From an uncultured Christensenella sp. (GTDB lineage Bacteria; Bacillota_A; Clostridia; Christensenellales; Borkfalkiaceae): DNA of 64,000 nucleotides. Made by a program: the position numbers and the translations under genes. Positions 8,777 through 16,927 of this stretch are shown piece after piece. Position 1 is the stretch's first letter, and every line of letters begins with the position of its first letter. The notes beneath the pieces are model-generated. The model was not told the origin of the DNA. It did no database searches and worked only from the letters and a program-made list of their open reading frames with translations. The stretch is from the NCBI GenBank assembly GCA_910579295.1, contig CAJTTC010000001.1:62001-126000 (forward strand), in the 5' to 3' direction.

Positions 8777-8942
8777 CAAGGACAGGGCAAAAGGTATTTT
8801 GACCCAACAGGAAATTGAGGACGCTCAGGAAATCTGGGTAAACGACCTCGACGGCAAGACCTATGAGGACATCAACGCAAATGGCGATGTATGCACCAGA
8901 GAGGATTGGTTTGTCGAAACGGGCGGCGGCGAAAACGAATAA
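8733..8942 (+). CDS. Small phage protein of unknown function
   Basis: 69 residues, acidic. ATG follows GGAGG and lies inside the 3' end of the RT gene, so the two are translationally coupled. It has a predicted helix (ILTQQEIEDAQEIWVNDL) and a DINANGDV segment that looks like a single Ca-loop-like or dockerin-like turn, but no family is recognised. Being coupled to the RT it is a candidate for a DGR accessory role; it is clearly smaller than Avd (about 120 residues) and not basic. Confidence 0.7.
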   Translation: MARVFSKEKWLQSANKDRAKGILTQQEIEDAQEIWVNDLDGKTYEDINANGDVCTREDWFVETGGGENE

Positions 8943-8952
8943 GGAGCGCAGT

Positions 8953-9414
8953 ATGAAAATGGAATACAAGCTCATTAAAGACTGTCTGAAAGGTTTTATT
9001 TTGACGAGGGAGCCCGAAACGGTAACAGACGAGCTGATTATATCGTTTACGGGTGCGCCTGCGTTCGCTACGGCGGTTTTTGAGAACGAGGACGGCAATT
9101 CTCTGTATAGGCTCCTGAAAGACGATACCTGCGCTATTCCTGCCGATTTTCTGAGGGGGCGTGTAAAGGTAACGGTTGCGGTGCTAAACGGCAAAGATAA
9201 TGCGTCGAAATATGCCTGCGAGGGTATTTATGCTAAGCCCGTGCCGCCTGTCGGCGTTATCGTCTGTCCTGACGGTCTGGATATTGCACAGGAGCTCATA
9301 TCCGCTCACAGTGAGATACAGGAGCTCAATAAGCGTCTGGCGGAGCTTAATAAGCGTTTCGATACGCTGGACGAAAAACTTGTAAAGCTACTCGATGGGT
9401 ACGACTTTGAATAA
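8953..9414 (+). CDS. Phage protein with beta domain and C-terminal coiled coil
   Basis: 153 residues. ATG at 8953 chosen because AAGGAGCG lies 8 nt before it; stop of the previous gene is 10 nt upstream. Residues 1-95 are predicted beta-rich (a small baseplate-type sandwich would fit), followed by PVPPVGV and a heptad-repeat coiled coil at about 115-147 (leucines spaced in LNKRLAELNKRFDTLDEKL). This beta-sandwich plus trimer-forming coil arrangement is common in phage baseplate and appendage proteins, but no named family is recognised. Confidence 0.65.
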   Translation: MKMEYKLIKDCLKGFILTREPETVTDELIISFTGAPAFATAVFENEDGNSLYRLLKDDTCAIPADFLRGRVKVTVAVLNGKDNASKYACEGIYAKPVPPVGVIVCPDGLDIAQELISAHSEIQELNKRLAELNKRFDTLDEKLVKLLDGYDFE

Positions 9415-9429
9415 CAGGAGGCAAATTCT

Positions 9430-10089
9430 ATGAGAACGAATAAATTACATATTACCATTTTGCTTGCAATATGCGTCTCGCTCAGCTTGATTGTATTATT
9501 GCTTTGCGGATTTACGACTAAGACCGCTAACGCCGAATCTGGCGACGATACGCAGGTTGTGGCAGTCTTAGCCGACAGCGGCGACGACGGGGCTGCAAAG
9601 CCCTCCGAAACGGCTCCTGAGGTGCCTGAGACTGTCTGGACGAGGATTGAGGAGTGGTTTTCTCATAACCTTGCAGAATTTCTGGGCTCAATAAATCTCG
9701 GGGCGGTTGCGGCGTGTATTGTTATGGTCGTTGTGGAGCACAAAGGGAATAAAAAAGCCGCCAAAATTACGGCGGATTCTCTCGGCGTAAATACGAACAG
9801 TAACAGCGAGGTCGTAAAGGCTGTAAACACTCTTATTAACGGGTATAACGAAACGCTGGATAAACTACACGCTATGGAGACTAAGGCGGAACAGCAGGAG
9901 CATATCAGCGCAGTGCTCGAAACCTCTACAAAGGCTATTCTTGAAATACTTGCTACGGTGTACGCAAACAACAAGAATATCCCTCAGGCGGTAAAAGACC
10001 TCGTAAATATCAAGTATGTGCAGGCTCTGAAAGCGGAGCTGCCTGCGCCTGTTGAGACGGAGGATAAAGGCGATACAGAGGAGGCGTGA
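9430..10089 (+). CDS. Membrane-anchored phage protein, possible lysis/holin accessory
   Basis: 219 residues; AGGAGG before the ATG. An N-terminal hydrophobic segment (about 8-28) followed by ANA-E looks like a signal peptide or anchor; a second hydrophobic segment lies at about 93-107 (GAVAACIVMVVVEH). The rest (about 110-205) is helical and probably coiled-coil. It is followed at once by two further membrane genes, which suggests a lysis or host-envelope module. No recognised family. Confidence 0.6.
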   Translation: MRTNKLHITILLAICVSLSLIVLLLCGFTTKTANAESGDDTQVVAVLADSGDDGAAKPSETAPEVPETVWTRIEEWFSHNLAEFLGSINLGAVAACIVMVVVEHKGNKKAAKITADSLGVNTNSNSEVVKAVNTLINGYNETLDKLHAMETKAEQQEHISAVLETSTKAILEILATVYANNKNIPQAVKDLVNIKYVQALKAELPAPVETEDKGDTEEA

Positions 10090-10091
10090 TT

Positions 10092-10493
10092 ATGAAAAAT
10101 AAGACGAAAGGCAACATCATTAAATGGGTGTCAATCATATTCTGTGTTGCCGCTCCTCTTGCCGCCACTTTATCTCAATTTCCTGTATGGATAGCAACGA
10201 GCGACAAAGCAACCATTTCAGGTATAGTTTGCGTCCTGTTGTTTATATCCTGCCTGCCGTTTATCCGTGTGATTAAGGAAAAGCTGAAATCCCCTGCGGC
10301 GTGGCTGGTATGGACTATTCTCGCCGTCCTCACAATACTTTTGGCAAACATCATATTTCAAATGCGGTTTGTGTGTATTGTCGGGGCGGTCTCAAACGGG
10401 ATAGGAGCCCTCCTGTTTAAGTGGGCGGAGCATATATCAAATAAACCTGATAAACCTAAGGACGGAGGAAATGACGATGGCGGAGCCGATTAA
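10092..10493 (+). CDS. Small multi-span membrane protein, holin candidate
   Basis: 134 residues with four hydrophobic segments (about 10-28, 40-58, 70-88, 93-110) and a hydrophilic, Lys/Asp-rich C-terminal tail. ATG at 10092 is preferred to the overlapping GTG 10086. Size, span number, charged tail and position after the tail genes fit a holin, but holins share little sequence and no family is recognised. It overlaps the next gene by 17 nt. Confidence 0.55.
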   Translation: MKNKTKGNIIKWVSIIFCVAAPLAATLSQFPVWIATSDKATISGIVCVLLFISCLPFIRVIKEKLKSPAAWLVWTILAVLTILLANIIFQMRFVCIVGAVSNGIGALLFKWAEHISNKPDKPKDGGNDDGGAD

Positions 10494-11472
10494 GCCGATA
10501 GGCGAAAAAAAGGAAAATAAGCCCTCGATGGGTAATGTCGTCGAGGGTATGCACAACACAAAGAAAAAAATTGCAAGGGGCTTGCTCAATAATTCGGGTA
10601 TATTCGTAGGCGTATTTCTCGTATTTGTTGTTGTGGTAGTGTTTACCACCGATATACAGCTCAGCTCGTTTGCGGATTGGACTAAGCTCGGTCTGGCGTT
10701 CTTTGTATTATTGTTTTGCTCGTATTCGATGTATATAAATTTTTCAGATACGGGTATGAGAGCAGGCAAGGAAAGCGACGCATACAAAAATACCCTAAAC
10801 GACTACGACACGATAAAAAAGAAAATCATTACGGATAAGCAACAGGGGCGGCTACTTGAATTTTGCAGGCACTTTATTACAGAGGAATTGCAAAGCACAC
10901 GCCACGCCATCATAACCGATGTAGGGCTTGATTTTAAGCTCTATAAGGAAAAATATGTAGGTATGAGTAAAAAGGCTTTGCGGCAGGTTGCAGAGCTCAC
11001 GGAGCCACAGAGAAAGGCTATTATAAAAGCTAACAAGGTTAAACCTATTAAGCTCACGCCTGAAATGATTTTTAAGCGTGGCAGGGGCGCAGGACGCAGG
11101 GTGCCGCTCGGCACAAATCCGACTACGAAAAAAGGTACGGCGTTTGTTGTAAAGTTTGTCAAAATATCGGTAACGACGCTTTTAACGAGTATTATCGTTT
11201 TAGATGTCGTCGTAAACCCGTCTTGGGCGACCTTTGCGGCTTGCTGTCTAAAACTTATGCCTGTAATTCTAAACGGGTTTACGGGCTATAAGATGGGCTA
11301 TGAGAATATCGTTTACGATACGGTCAATTATATGAGCGACCAGATAGACCTAATCCATCAGTTTCAGCAGTATGTGGCAGACAATCCGACAGCGGAGTGC
11401 CTTACGGCTCCTGAGAGCGTGGAGGACGCACCGCTTGAGGAAAATATTACAGCTCAGGACGAGGCTGTGTAG
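10477..11472 (+). CDS. Phage membrane protein of unknown function
   Basis: 331 residues. ATG 10477 has GGAGG 8 nt upstream; ATG 10471 is too close to that site. Two transmembrane segments lie near the N-terminus (about 40-62 and 70-88), then a basic helical cytoplasmic-type domain of about 150 residues (with GRGAGRRVPLG), then two more hydrophobic segments (about 215-235 and 245-265). No homolog family recognised. As the last late gene it might belong to the lysis or superinfection-exclusion module. Confidence 0.6.
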   Translation: MAEPIKPIGEKKENKPSMGNVVEGMHNTKKKIARGLLNNSGIFVGVFLVFVVVVVFTTDIQLSSFADWTKLGLAFFVLLFCSYSMYINFSDTGMRAGKESDAYKNTLNDYDTIKKKIITDKQQGRLLEFCRHFITEELQSTRHAIITDVGLDFKLYKEKYVGMSKKALRQVAELTEPQRKAIIKANKVKPIKLTPEMIFKRGRGAGRRVPLGTNPTTKKGTAFVVKFVKISVTTLLTSIIVLDVVVNPSWATFAACCLKLMPVILNGFTGYKMGYENIVYDTVNYMSDQIDLIHQFQQYVADNPTAECLTAPESVEDAPLEENITAQDEAV

Positions 11473-11487
11473 CAATTTTAATAAGAA

Positions 11488-11515
11488 AAATAGGACGGGT
11501 AAAACCGTCTTATTT
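11488..11515. terminator. Terminator after the phage late genes
   Basis: An 11-bp stem with one mismatch around GACGG-GTAAAA-CCGTC, followed by TTATTTTATG, 15 nt after the stop at 11472. The stem is A/T-flanked on both sides and could work in both directions. Confidence 0.75.
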
Positions 11516-11530
11516 TATGCACTTTTTTAC

Positions 11531-11614
11531 TATGCAAACATTATACACTTGCTATGCACTTGCATAAGTATTGTAATGCAAACAGTATGCAAATGCAATA
11601 CAAAGTAATGCAAA
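11531..11614. repeat. Helically phased TATGCAAA-like iterons
   Basis: Units TATGCAAA (11531), TATGCACT (11553, part of the near-palindrome TATGCA-CT-TGCATA), AATGCAAA (11575), TATGCAAA (11586), and AATGCAAA (11607) start 22, 22, 11 and 21 bp apart. Multiples of about 11 bp put them on one face of the helix, as for cooperative protein binding. They lie between the late genes and the transposase, so transposase binding, an operator or a replication/end site are possible. Confidence 0.6.
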
Positions 11615-11886
11615 TATAAATCTAAATCAAAAGGGAAAGATAAAGAGAAAGGTAAATATAAAGTGAATATTAAAAATTAACGAGTCTAATCAAAAAATCA
11701 AATCTAAAAATAAATTTTTAATATTCTGACTGACAGACTGACAGAATGTGCGTGCGCACACGAGGAAAAGTTGATGTTTGTTATTTTTTATTTTTTGAGG
11801 GTAAGGCGGCTTTTTAATAGTGGGGGATTGAAATTTTTTTGTTGTTGTGCTATTATATTTTTACTTTCACTCAGGAGGACGGATTT
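11615..11886. other. A/T-rich gap before transposase with a palindrome
   Basis: No convincing gene. It holds a purine-rich A/G stretch (about 11620-11680), the tandem TGACTGACAGACTGACAG (about 11728-11745) and the perfect inverted repeat TGTGCG-TG-CGCACA at 11747-11760, a possible operator. An AGGAGG ribosome binding site is at 11873-11878. Together with the iteron array it could be a phage regulatory/end region. Confidence 0.5.
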
Positions 11887-12897
11887 ATGCGAGGTATGCG
11901 ATACTCACCGAAAGAAAAAGAAAAGGCACTAAAATTGTGGCTCATAGAGGGCTACGATATTCTCTGGGTCGCTAAAAAAACTAAGTGTACGGAGCGTAGT
12001 CTGTGGCGATGGAAAGCTCAGTATGACGGCACTCTGAAAAGCCTTGAAAACGGCTCCTGCGTTCCGCATACGCCGCATTTCAACGCACACACGCAAGAGG
12101 AGCGTAAGCACATCGTCGATATTTTTACGGAGAATCCTGACATTACTTATGCGGAGGCTTTGGGTATTCTACGCCAGCGTTACGCTTACAGCAGGACTTA
12201 CTACGGGCTTTATCGGTTTGTAGTCAAAAACGGTCTGCGCCCTCACGAGGAAATCAAAGAGGCATATAAACAGCAGCCTTACTTTACGCCTGAGATGTTG
12301 GGGCAGAAATGGCAGCTCGATGTCAAATATGTACCGAGAGAGTGCTATTTGGGCGAGCTGGCTTATGAGAAATTTTATCAGTACACGATAATTGACGAGG
12401 CGACAAGGGAGAGGTTTATTTATGCTTATAACGAGCACAGCGGCTGGTCAACGGTTGATTTTATCAAGAGAGCCATCGTTTACTTTGGGTATATGCCTCA
12501 TACGATACAGACGGATAACGGCACAGAGTTTACCACGCCTGCAAACGCAAAAGAGGAGACAATGCACATAATGGATATTCTCCTGAATAAGCTGAGAATC
12601 CGCCATAAGCTGATTAAGCCGAGAACGCCGAGACATAACGGTAAGGTAGAACGTAGCCACCGCTCCGACCAAGAGGCTTTTTATAACCACCTGACTTTTT
12701 ACACTCTGGACGAATTACAGGAAAAGATGGGGGCGTGGCTGAACAGGTACAATGACCGCCCTCACTCGCAGCTCAGGAACAAAGAGGGTAAGAGGGTCTG
12801 GTACTCTCCCCGTCAAAAGAGGGCTGAGCTTTTGGAAATCCTGAAAGAGTGCAGGGGCGAATACAGAGTAAGATTTATCAAGCCGAAAGCGGCTTAG
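11887..12897 (+). CDS. DDE transposase/integrase (rve core, IS3/IS481-like)
   Basis: 336 residues. ATG 11887 follows AGGAGG; an upstream in-frame start has no site. N-terminal helix-turn-helix region (about 1-55, VAKKTKCTERSLWRWK), a second HTH-like part (about 80-115), then the rve core: Asp in WQLDVKYVP, Asp in TDNGTEFT, Glu in NGKVERSH. The spacing between the second Asp and the Glu is 44 residues, longer than the usual 35 of IS3/IS481. The gene sits at the end of the prophage; it may be the phage's own recombinase (as in transposable phages or DDE-integrase phages) or an IS that landed there. No terminal inverted repeats were found by eye. Confidence 0.85.
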   Translation: MRGMRYSPKEKEKALKLWLIEGYDILWVAKKTKCTERSLWRWKAQYDGTLKSLENGSCVPHTPHFNAHTQEERKHIVDIFTENPDITYAEALGILRQRYAYSRTYYGLYRFVVKNGLRPHEEIKEAYKQQPYFTPEMLGQKWQLDVKYVPRECYLGELAYEKFYQYTIIDEATRERFIYAYNEHSGWSTVDFIKRAIVYFGYMPHTIQTDNGTEFTTPANAKEETMHIMDILLNKLRIRHKLIKPRTPRHNGKVERSHRSDQEAFYNHLTFYTLDELQEKMGAWLNRYNDRPHSQLRNKEGKRVWYSPRQKRAELLEILKECRGEYRVRFIKPKAA

Positions 12898-12916
12898 AGA
12901 AAGCCTACAACAAATA

Positions 12917-12945
12917 GGCTCTTTGAAAGATAAGAGCCATTTTTT
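12917..12945 (+). terminator. Rho-independent terminator after transposase
   Basis: A 7-bp stem GGCTCTT / AAGAGCC with an 8-nt loop followed by ATTTTTT, 20 nt after the stop codon. It is the last clearly phage-side signal. Confidence 0.85.
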
Positions 12946-13124
12946 GCTGTCCTGAAAGCCGAGAAAAGGCGTTGCTATCTGTCAAAAATGGCAATAACCG
13001 CTAAAAATCCACCTCTCAGGCGGTCTTTGGGAGCCTAAAACTACCCGTGAAAAGAAATTTTTAGAAAAGTTAAGAAATTTTCTGAAAAATGCTTGACAAA
13101 CATCAAGCCGTTTTATCAATTTGC

Positions 13125-13153
13125 TTGACTTCACGCCTGTACGTCTGTATAAT
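13125..13153 (+). promoter_or_regulatory. Sigma-A-type promoter of polysaccharide operon
   Basis: TTGACT at 13125-13130 and TATAAT at 13148-13153 with 17-bp spacing, 32 nt before the start codon. Just upstream, GCTTGA-CAAACA-TCAAGC (13091-13108) is a perfect inverted repeat and a candidate operator. This promoter excludes translation start at 13089. Confidence 0.8.
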
Positions 13154-13184
13154 TATTCTTAGTTTGGTAAGAGGGGACGCGGTT

Positions 13185-14642
13185 ATGAAGCTAAGACAAA
13201 TTTTTAATTTTGTCGAAAATAGCAAGATTACGCAAGTTATAGAGCTCGCGTTGTCCTCTTATTATTTCCCGCTCGTCACCGCCGCGGTGTTTATGCTGAG
13301 CTATTACCTCGGCTGGGAGATAGTGGCGATATGGTACACCTGCATATGCGGTACGGCGATAATGGTCTGCTGTAAAGACGTTACGCCCGTGCTGTGTCTG
13401 TTTCTGTTTCTCAATATTATGTCTTCGCGGCAACACTGTCCGGTGCACGAAGGCTCGGACTTTGTGACGGATCCGACGTATTTCGTCCGCCCCGCAATTT
13501 TGGCGCAGGAGATTATCGGCGTTGTCTTTTGGGCGGGCTCTATGATATTCCGCTTCGTCACGGGCATTTTAAGTAAGCGGTTTAAACCGAACGCCGTTTT
13601 TTGGGGGCTGGTCGCCCTGTCGGTCGCGTTAATGCTGAGCGGCATTTTCTATACGCACTACGTGGCGTTGAACTTTCTTTACGGGCTGGGACTTGCGGGA
13701 ATAATTCTGTTCACCTACGTATTAATGAGCGGCAATCTGGAAATAACCGAAAAGACGTTTACTAAGGTCGCGTATTACTTTTTAATTTTATTTGCCGTCG
13801 CCTCGCTCGAACTCGTTGTGGCGTACCTGACGTACGACAACCTTATAGTTAACGGAAAGGTCATAAGGCAGTTGCTCTTCTTTGGCTGGGGCACGTACAA
13901 TCAAATGGGAATGACGCTCATTCTGTCTATTCCCGCATGGTTCTATCTCTCCTGCAAGTTCAAGTACGGCGTTGTCTTTTTAATCGGCGGACTTTTCAAC
14001 GTGGCTATGTGCTTTCTGAGTATGTCGCGGCAGGCAATGCTTATGTCGGGAGTAATGTTCGTAGTTTGCTGCGTGTGGGTGCTCATATACGACAGGGGCA
14101 GAAAGCGGCTGATTAATTCGGCGGTCATTGCAGGCGTAATAGCCGTGCTCGCAATACTTCTCGGCGTTTTTCACAAGGACGTCGGTCAATTCTTTTCGTC
14201 CGTAACTCACAACTTTTTTACGGGTAGCGGAAGAACGAAACTCTGGAAGCAGGGCTTGGATAACTTTTTGCGGAAACCGCTCTTCGGAATAGGCTTCTAC
14301 GACCCGCTTGCGCTCCCTAACGAAGCGGGATATATGGGCGAAGGACTTGCTTACTCAACGCCGTATATGTGCCATAATACTTTTATTCAGTTGATGAGCT
14401 CTTGCGGGCTTCTGGGCTTGGTTACATACGTCGTTCACAGAGCGCAGACGATAATTTCATTTATCAACAGACCGACTAAGGACAGAGCTTTCATAATATT
14501 TACCGTGCTCTCTTTAATGCTCACGTGTCTGTTGGACAATCACATTTTCTACTTTTTCCCTACCGCCGTTTACGCCGTGCTTATCGCATATCTGTCGGTT
14601 ACGGAAAAGAAGAAGGAGAGCGCAAAAGCGGCATTAATTTAA
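13185..14642 (+). CDS. O-antigen ligase/polymerase-like membrane protein (Wzy-type)
   Basis: 485 residues with about 10-12 transmembrane segments. Start 13185 has GAGGGG upstream and follows the promoter. The region 310-410 has the Wzy_C-type arrangement: SMSRQA (in a loop after a membrane segment), then GSGRTKLWKQGLDNFLRKPLF, then GIGF and CHNTFIQLMSSCG with the family's conserved His-Asn. Such proteins polymerise or ligate surface polysaccharide repeat units on the outer face of the membrane. The next gene, 12 nt away, encodes the usual chain-length partner. No glycosyltransferases are adjacent; they may be on the far side of the prophage. Confidence 0.8.
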   Translation: MKLRQIFNFVENSKITQVIELALSSYYFPLVTAAVFMLSYYLGWEIVAIWYTCICGTAIMVCCKDVTPVLCLFLFLNIMSSRQHCPVHEGSDFVTDPTYFVRPAILAQEIIGVVFWAGSMIFRFVTGILSKRFKPNAVFWGLVALSVALMLSGIFYTHYVALNFLYGLGLAGIILFTYVLMSGNLEITEKTFTKVAYYFLILFAVASLELVVAYLTYDNLIVNGKVIRQLLFFGWGTYNQMGMTLILSIPAWFYLSCKFKYGVVFLIGGLFNVAMCFLSMSRQAMLMSGVMFVVCCVWVLIYDRGRKRLINSAVIAGVIAVLAILLGVFHKDVGQFFSSVTHNFFTGSGRTKLWKQGLDNFLRKPLFGIGFYDPLALPNEAGYMGEGLAYSTPYMCHNTFIQLMSSCGLLGLVTYVVHRAQTIISFINRPTKDRAFIIFTVLSLMLTCLLDNHIFYFFPTAVYAVLIAYLSVTEKKKESAKAALI

Positions 14643-14654
14643 ACGGAGGATACA

Positions 14655-16037
14655 ATGGAAGAAGAGAACGGCTTGACTTTGGGCGAAATTTTCAAGGTTA
14701 TTTTCAAAAGAATTTGGTGGGTAGTCGGCGCAGCTGCGCTCGGCGTGCTTTTGGTTGTGCTTGTAACTCAGCTCTGGTACAACAAGACAAAACAGTATTA
14801 TTCCGTAACTTACGAAATTGTCTATCCCAACAGTCAGAGCGGAAGATATCCCAACGGCAACGAATTCCTTATTTCCGACAGCATTTCGTCTGAAACGCTT
14901 GCCGAAATAAAGGCGGGCAAGTACTCTGAGGACGTCGGGGAATTTGCCAACGTAGACGTCGAGAAAATGCTTAAAAACGACGCTATTCAGCTATCTACGA
15001 AATTGATGAAGAGGGAGGACGACAGCGTAGCTACTTCGTTTACCCTCACCGTTATGGCGCAGTATTTCAGCGGCGAGGAGCAGGCTGTCAACTTTTTGAA
15101 GACGGTTGCCTCTTACCCCGTTAACCGCGTAAACGCCATTATCGCAGAAAGACAGTATTGGCTCAATCTGACTACTTACGAAAACGCTTTGACATATACT
15201 GACAAAATCTCGGCGCTCATCGCTCAGAAAAATTATCTGTCGGGCAGCTATTCGGCTTTGAGGGAATACGACAATCAGCTTGACGTGAAGATTGCCGAGC
15301 TCAACAACCTGTTTACAAGCGAGCAACAGCAGACCCTCAACGACAGACTTAAAACTAACTTTTACGTGCTCAATACGAATGAGTACGTTTCAAACGCAGA
15401 GTACCGCAAGGCTGTTTTAAACAAGAGCATAGATGACAACGATAAAATTATTGAGGCGTTGAAGCTCGAACGCGACGAGGCTGTTAAGGCGCAGAATGCG
15501 GGGCAGTCGGCTTCGGGGTTTGCGGGCTCTGTATACGACGAAGTCGTTACCAACCCGTACGACGTGCGCATCGCCGACCTTACGGCGGCGAATACAAGCT
15601 TAAGGAATACGATTGCCGATATAGACAAGACGCTTGCCGAGATTGCAAAATATACGAAGGAGGGCACGGACGAATATACCGAAAAGAATAATTTCGACGG
15701 TATGCTTGAAAAGTACCGTGCCGAGCTCACCGCCGCTACCGAGGAGCTTGCGGAGATAACTACGAAGCTATACTTCGAAAATTCACGCATAATATTTGCG
15801 GGAAACAAGGTTGAAAGGCTCGGCGGAATAGGCGCGATACTTTCGGCTGTGGTCGGCTTGCTTGTCGGCGCGATACTTTCGGCAATAGTCGTATGCATAA
15901 TAGACCTGCCCAAGTACAGGCGCGCGAAGCTTGCCGCACAGGGCGCGACAGCCGAAGTTGCGGGCAACGTTTCGGAGAGCGCAGACGGAGATAATAATAT
16001 CGCCCCCGAGGTTACCGACGGCGAAGATAAAGCCTGA
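14655..16037 (+). CDS. Polysaccharide chain-length determinant (Wzz/CapA-like)
   Basis: 460 residues. N-terminal cytoplasmic start LTLGEIFKVIFKRIW, transmembrane segment about 21-41, long extracytoplasmic helical region (about 45-375, coiled-coil predicted around 180-370), second transmembrane segment about 383-410, short acidic tail. This two-TM architecture with a proline-poor but otherwise Wzz-like shape matches YveK/CapA proteins that modulate length of surface polysaccharide and activate tyrosine kinases. Start chosen after GGAGG. Cotranscribed with the Wzy-like gene and closed by a strong terminator. Confidence 0.8.
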   Translation: MEEENGLTLGEIFKVIFKRIWWVVGAAALGVLLVVLVTQLWYNKTKQYYSVTYEIVYPNSQSGRYPNGNEFLISDSISSETLAEIKAGKYSEDVGEFANVDVEKMLKNDAIQLSTKLMKREDDSVATSFTLTVMAQYFSGEEQAVNFLKTVASYPVNRVNAIIAERQYWLNLTTYENALTYTDKISALIAQKNYLSGSYSALREYDNQLDVKIAELNNLFTSEQQQTLNDRLKTNFYVLNTNEYVSNAEYRKAVLNKSIDDNDKIIEALKLERDEAVKAQNAGQSASGFAGSVYDEVVTNPYDVRIADLTAANTSLRNTIADIDKTLAEIAKYTKEGTDEYTEKNNFDGMLEKYRAELTAATEELAEITTKLYFENSRIIFAGNKVERLGGIGAILSAVVGLLVGAILSAIVVCIIDLPKYRRAKLAAQGATAEVAGNVSESADGDNNIAPEVTDGEDKA

Positions 16038-16074
16038 AAAAATCAATATCAAATTATAAAGTAATTATTAAAAG

Positions 16075-16104
16075 ACGCCCGCGAACGCGGGCGTTTCATT
16101 TTTT
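16075..16104 (+). terminator. Terminator of polysaccharide operon
   Basis: A 9-bp G+C stem (ACGCCCGCG / CGCGGGCGT) with an AA core, followed by TTCATTTTTT, 37 nt after the chain-length gene. Confidence 0.9.
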
Positions 16105-16183
16105 ATCTTATAGGAAGTATATTTCTGACGTAAACGGCTTGCAATATACGGCGCAATAATATAGAATAATGGCAGAGGTGTAA

Positions 16184-16927
16184 ATGAAAAAGTTGGATTT
16201 TTCGGTTAAAAACATAATCTTTTTAGCTTTCATCGCAATCGAGGCGATAATATATATAACGTTTAATATATTGTCCGCGACGCTTCCGGGCGACCCTATC
16301 TATCTAAAATATGCGGGCGTGTTGCTCTGCCTTGCCGTAGCCGCTTCGATGATATGGTTTTACAGGGATAAGGACGCTGTTATTTTAACTTGCGCCCTCG
16401 TGTTTACGGCAATATCCGACCTGTTCATATTGGTGTTGGACGATTATTATCAGATAGGGCTTGTAACGTTTATAGCTACTCAGACGGTGTATCTTTACAG
16501 ACTGTACAGAGACAGAATGGACAAGATAAAGATTACCGTATTGATCCGCGTGTTGCTTATGGCGCTTATGCTCGCCGTAGTAGACGTAATTATGGCGGAC
16601 AACGGCGGACTTAATTTTATGCTTGCCGAAGTGTGCGTCTATATAGTTATGCTTGCAGGCAACGTGGTAGACGCGTTTATCCTTTGCGGGCGCGGGTTTA
16701 AAAATATACTCTTTGCCGTAGGATTACTGCTCTTTCTCTGCTGCGATATATGCGTGGGGCTCGACAACGCGGTGGGAATAATCGGGTTGAACCTCGGCGC
16801 GGCGGGCAGACCCATTCAGTTTTTAATCTGGGTGTTTTATATGCCCTCTCAGGTACTCATAACGTTATCAGTCAGTCGCGGCGGAATTTGCGGCGCGGGG
16901 AAGAAAGATGAAGAATTACAGGGGTAA
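16184..16927 (+). CDS. Multi-span membrane protein, YhhN/TMEM86-like
   Basis: 247 residues, about 8 transmembrane segments with very short loops, the size and look of the YhhN/TMEM86 (lysoplasmalogenase) family. Two acidic positions inside or at the edge of membrane helices (ISDLFIL at about 84-90 and CCDICVG at about 185-191) correspond to the paired aspartates typical of that family. The match is by eye and moderate. The end overlaps the next gene by 20 nt, so the two are co-translated. Confidence 0.5.
   Translation: MKKLDFSVKNIIFLAFIAIEAIIYITFNILSATLPGDPIYLKYAGVLLCLAVAASMIWFYRDKDAVILTCALVFTAISDLFILVLDDYYQIGLVTFIATQTVYLYRLYRDRMDKIKITVLIRVLLMALMLAVVDVIMADNGGLNFMLAEVCVYIVMLAGNVVDAFILCGRGFKNILFAVGLLLFLCCDICVGLDNAVGIIGLNLGAAGRPIQFLIWVFYMPSQVLITLSVSRGGICGAGKKDEELQG

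Larger units (their letters stand above)
1..12945 (+). mobile_element. Prophage, right-hand part (left end outside window)
   Basis: All genes from the left edge to the transposase are on the + strand, tightly packed and of phage type: capsid, connector-like, large virion protein, fibre, DGR-diversified tip, reverse transcriptase, small coiled-coil and membrane proteins, transposase. From 13125 a canonical promoter drives a polysaccharide operon, so the element most likely ends between the terminator at 12917 and that promoter. Neither attachment site can be fixed because the left end is missing. No tape-measure, sheath or major tail gene lies between capsid and fibre, which suggests a short-tailed virion (inference). 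Portal, terminase and replication genes would lie to the left. Confidence 0.85.

Noticed and set aside
13089..13184. Upstream ATG 13089 as start of the polysaccharide polymerase
   Set aside because: It precedes a consensus promoter at 13125-13153, so it would not be in the transcript; 13185 has a good ribosome binding site.
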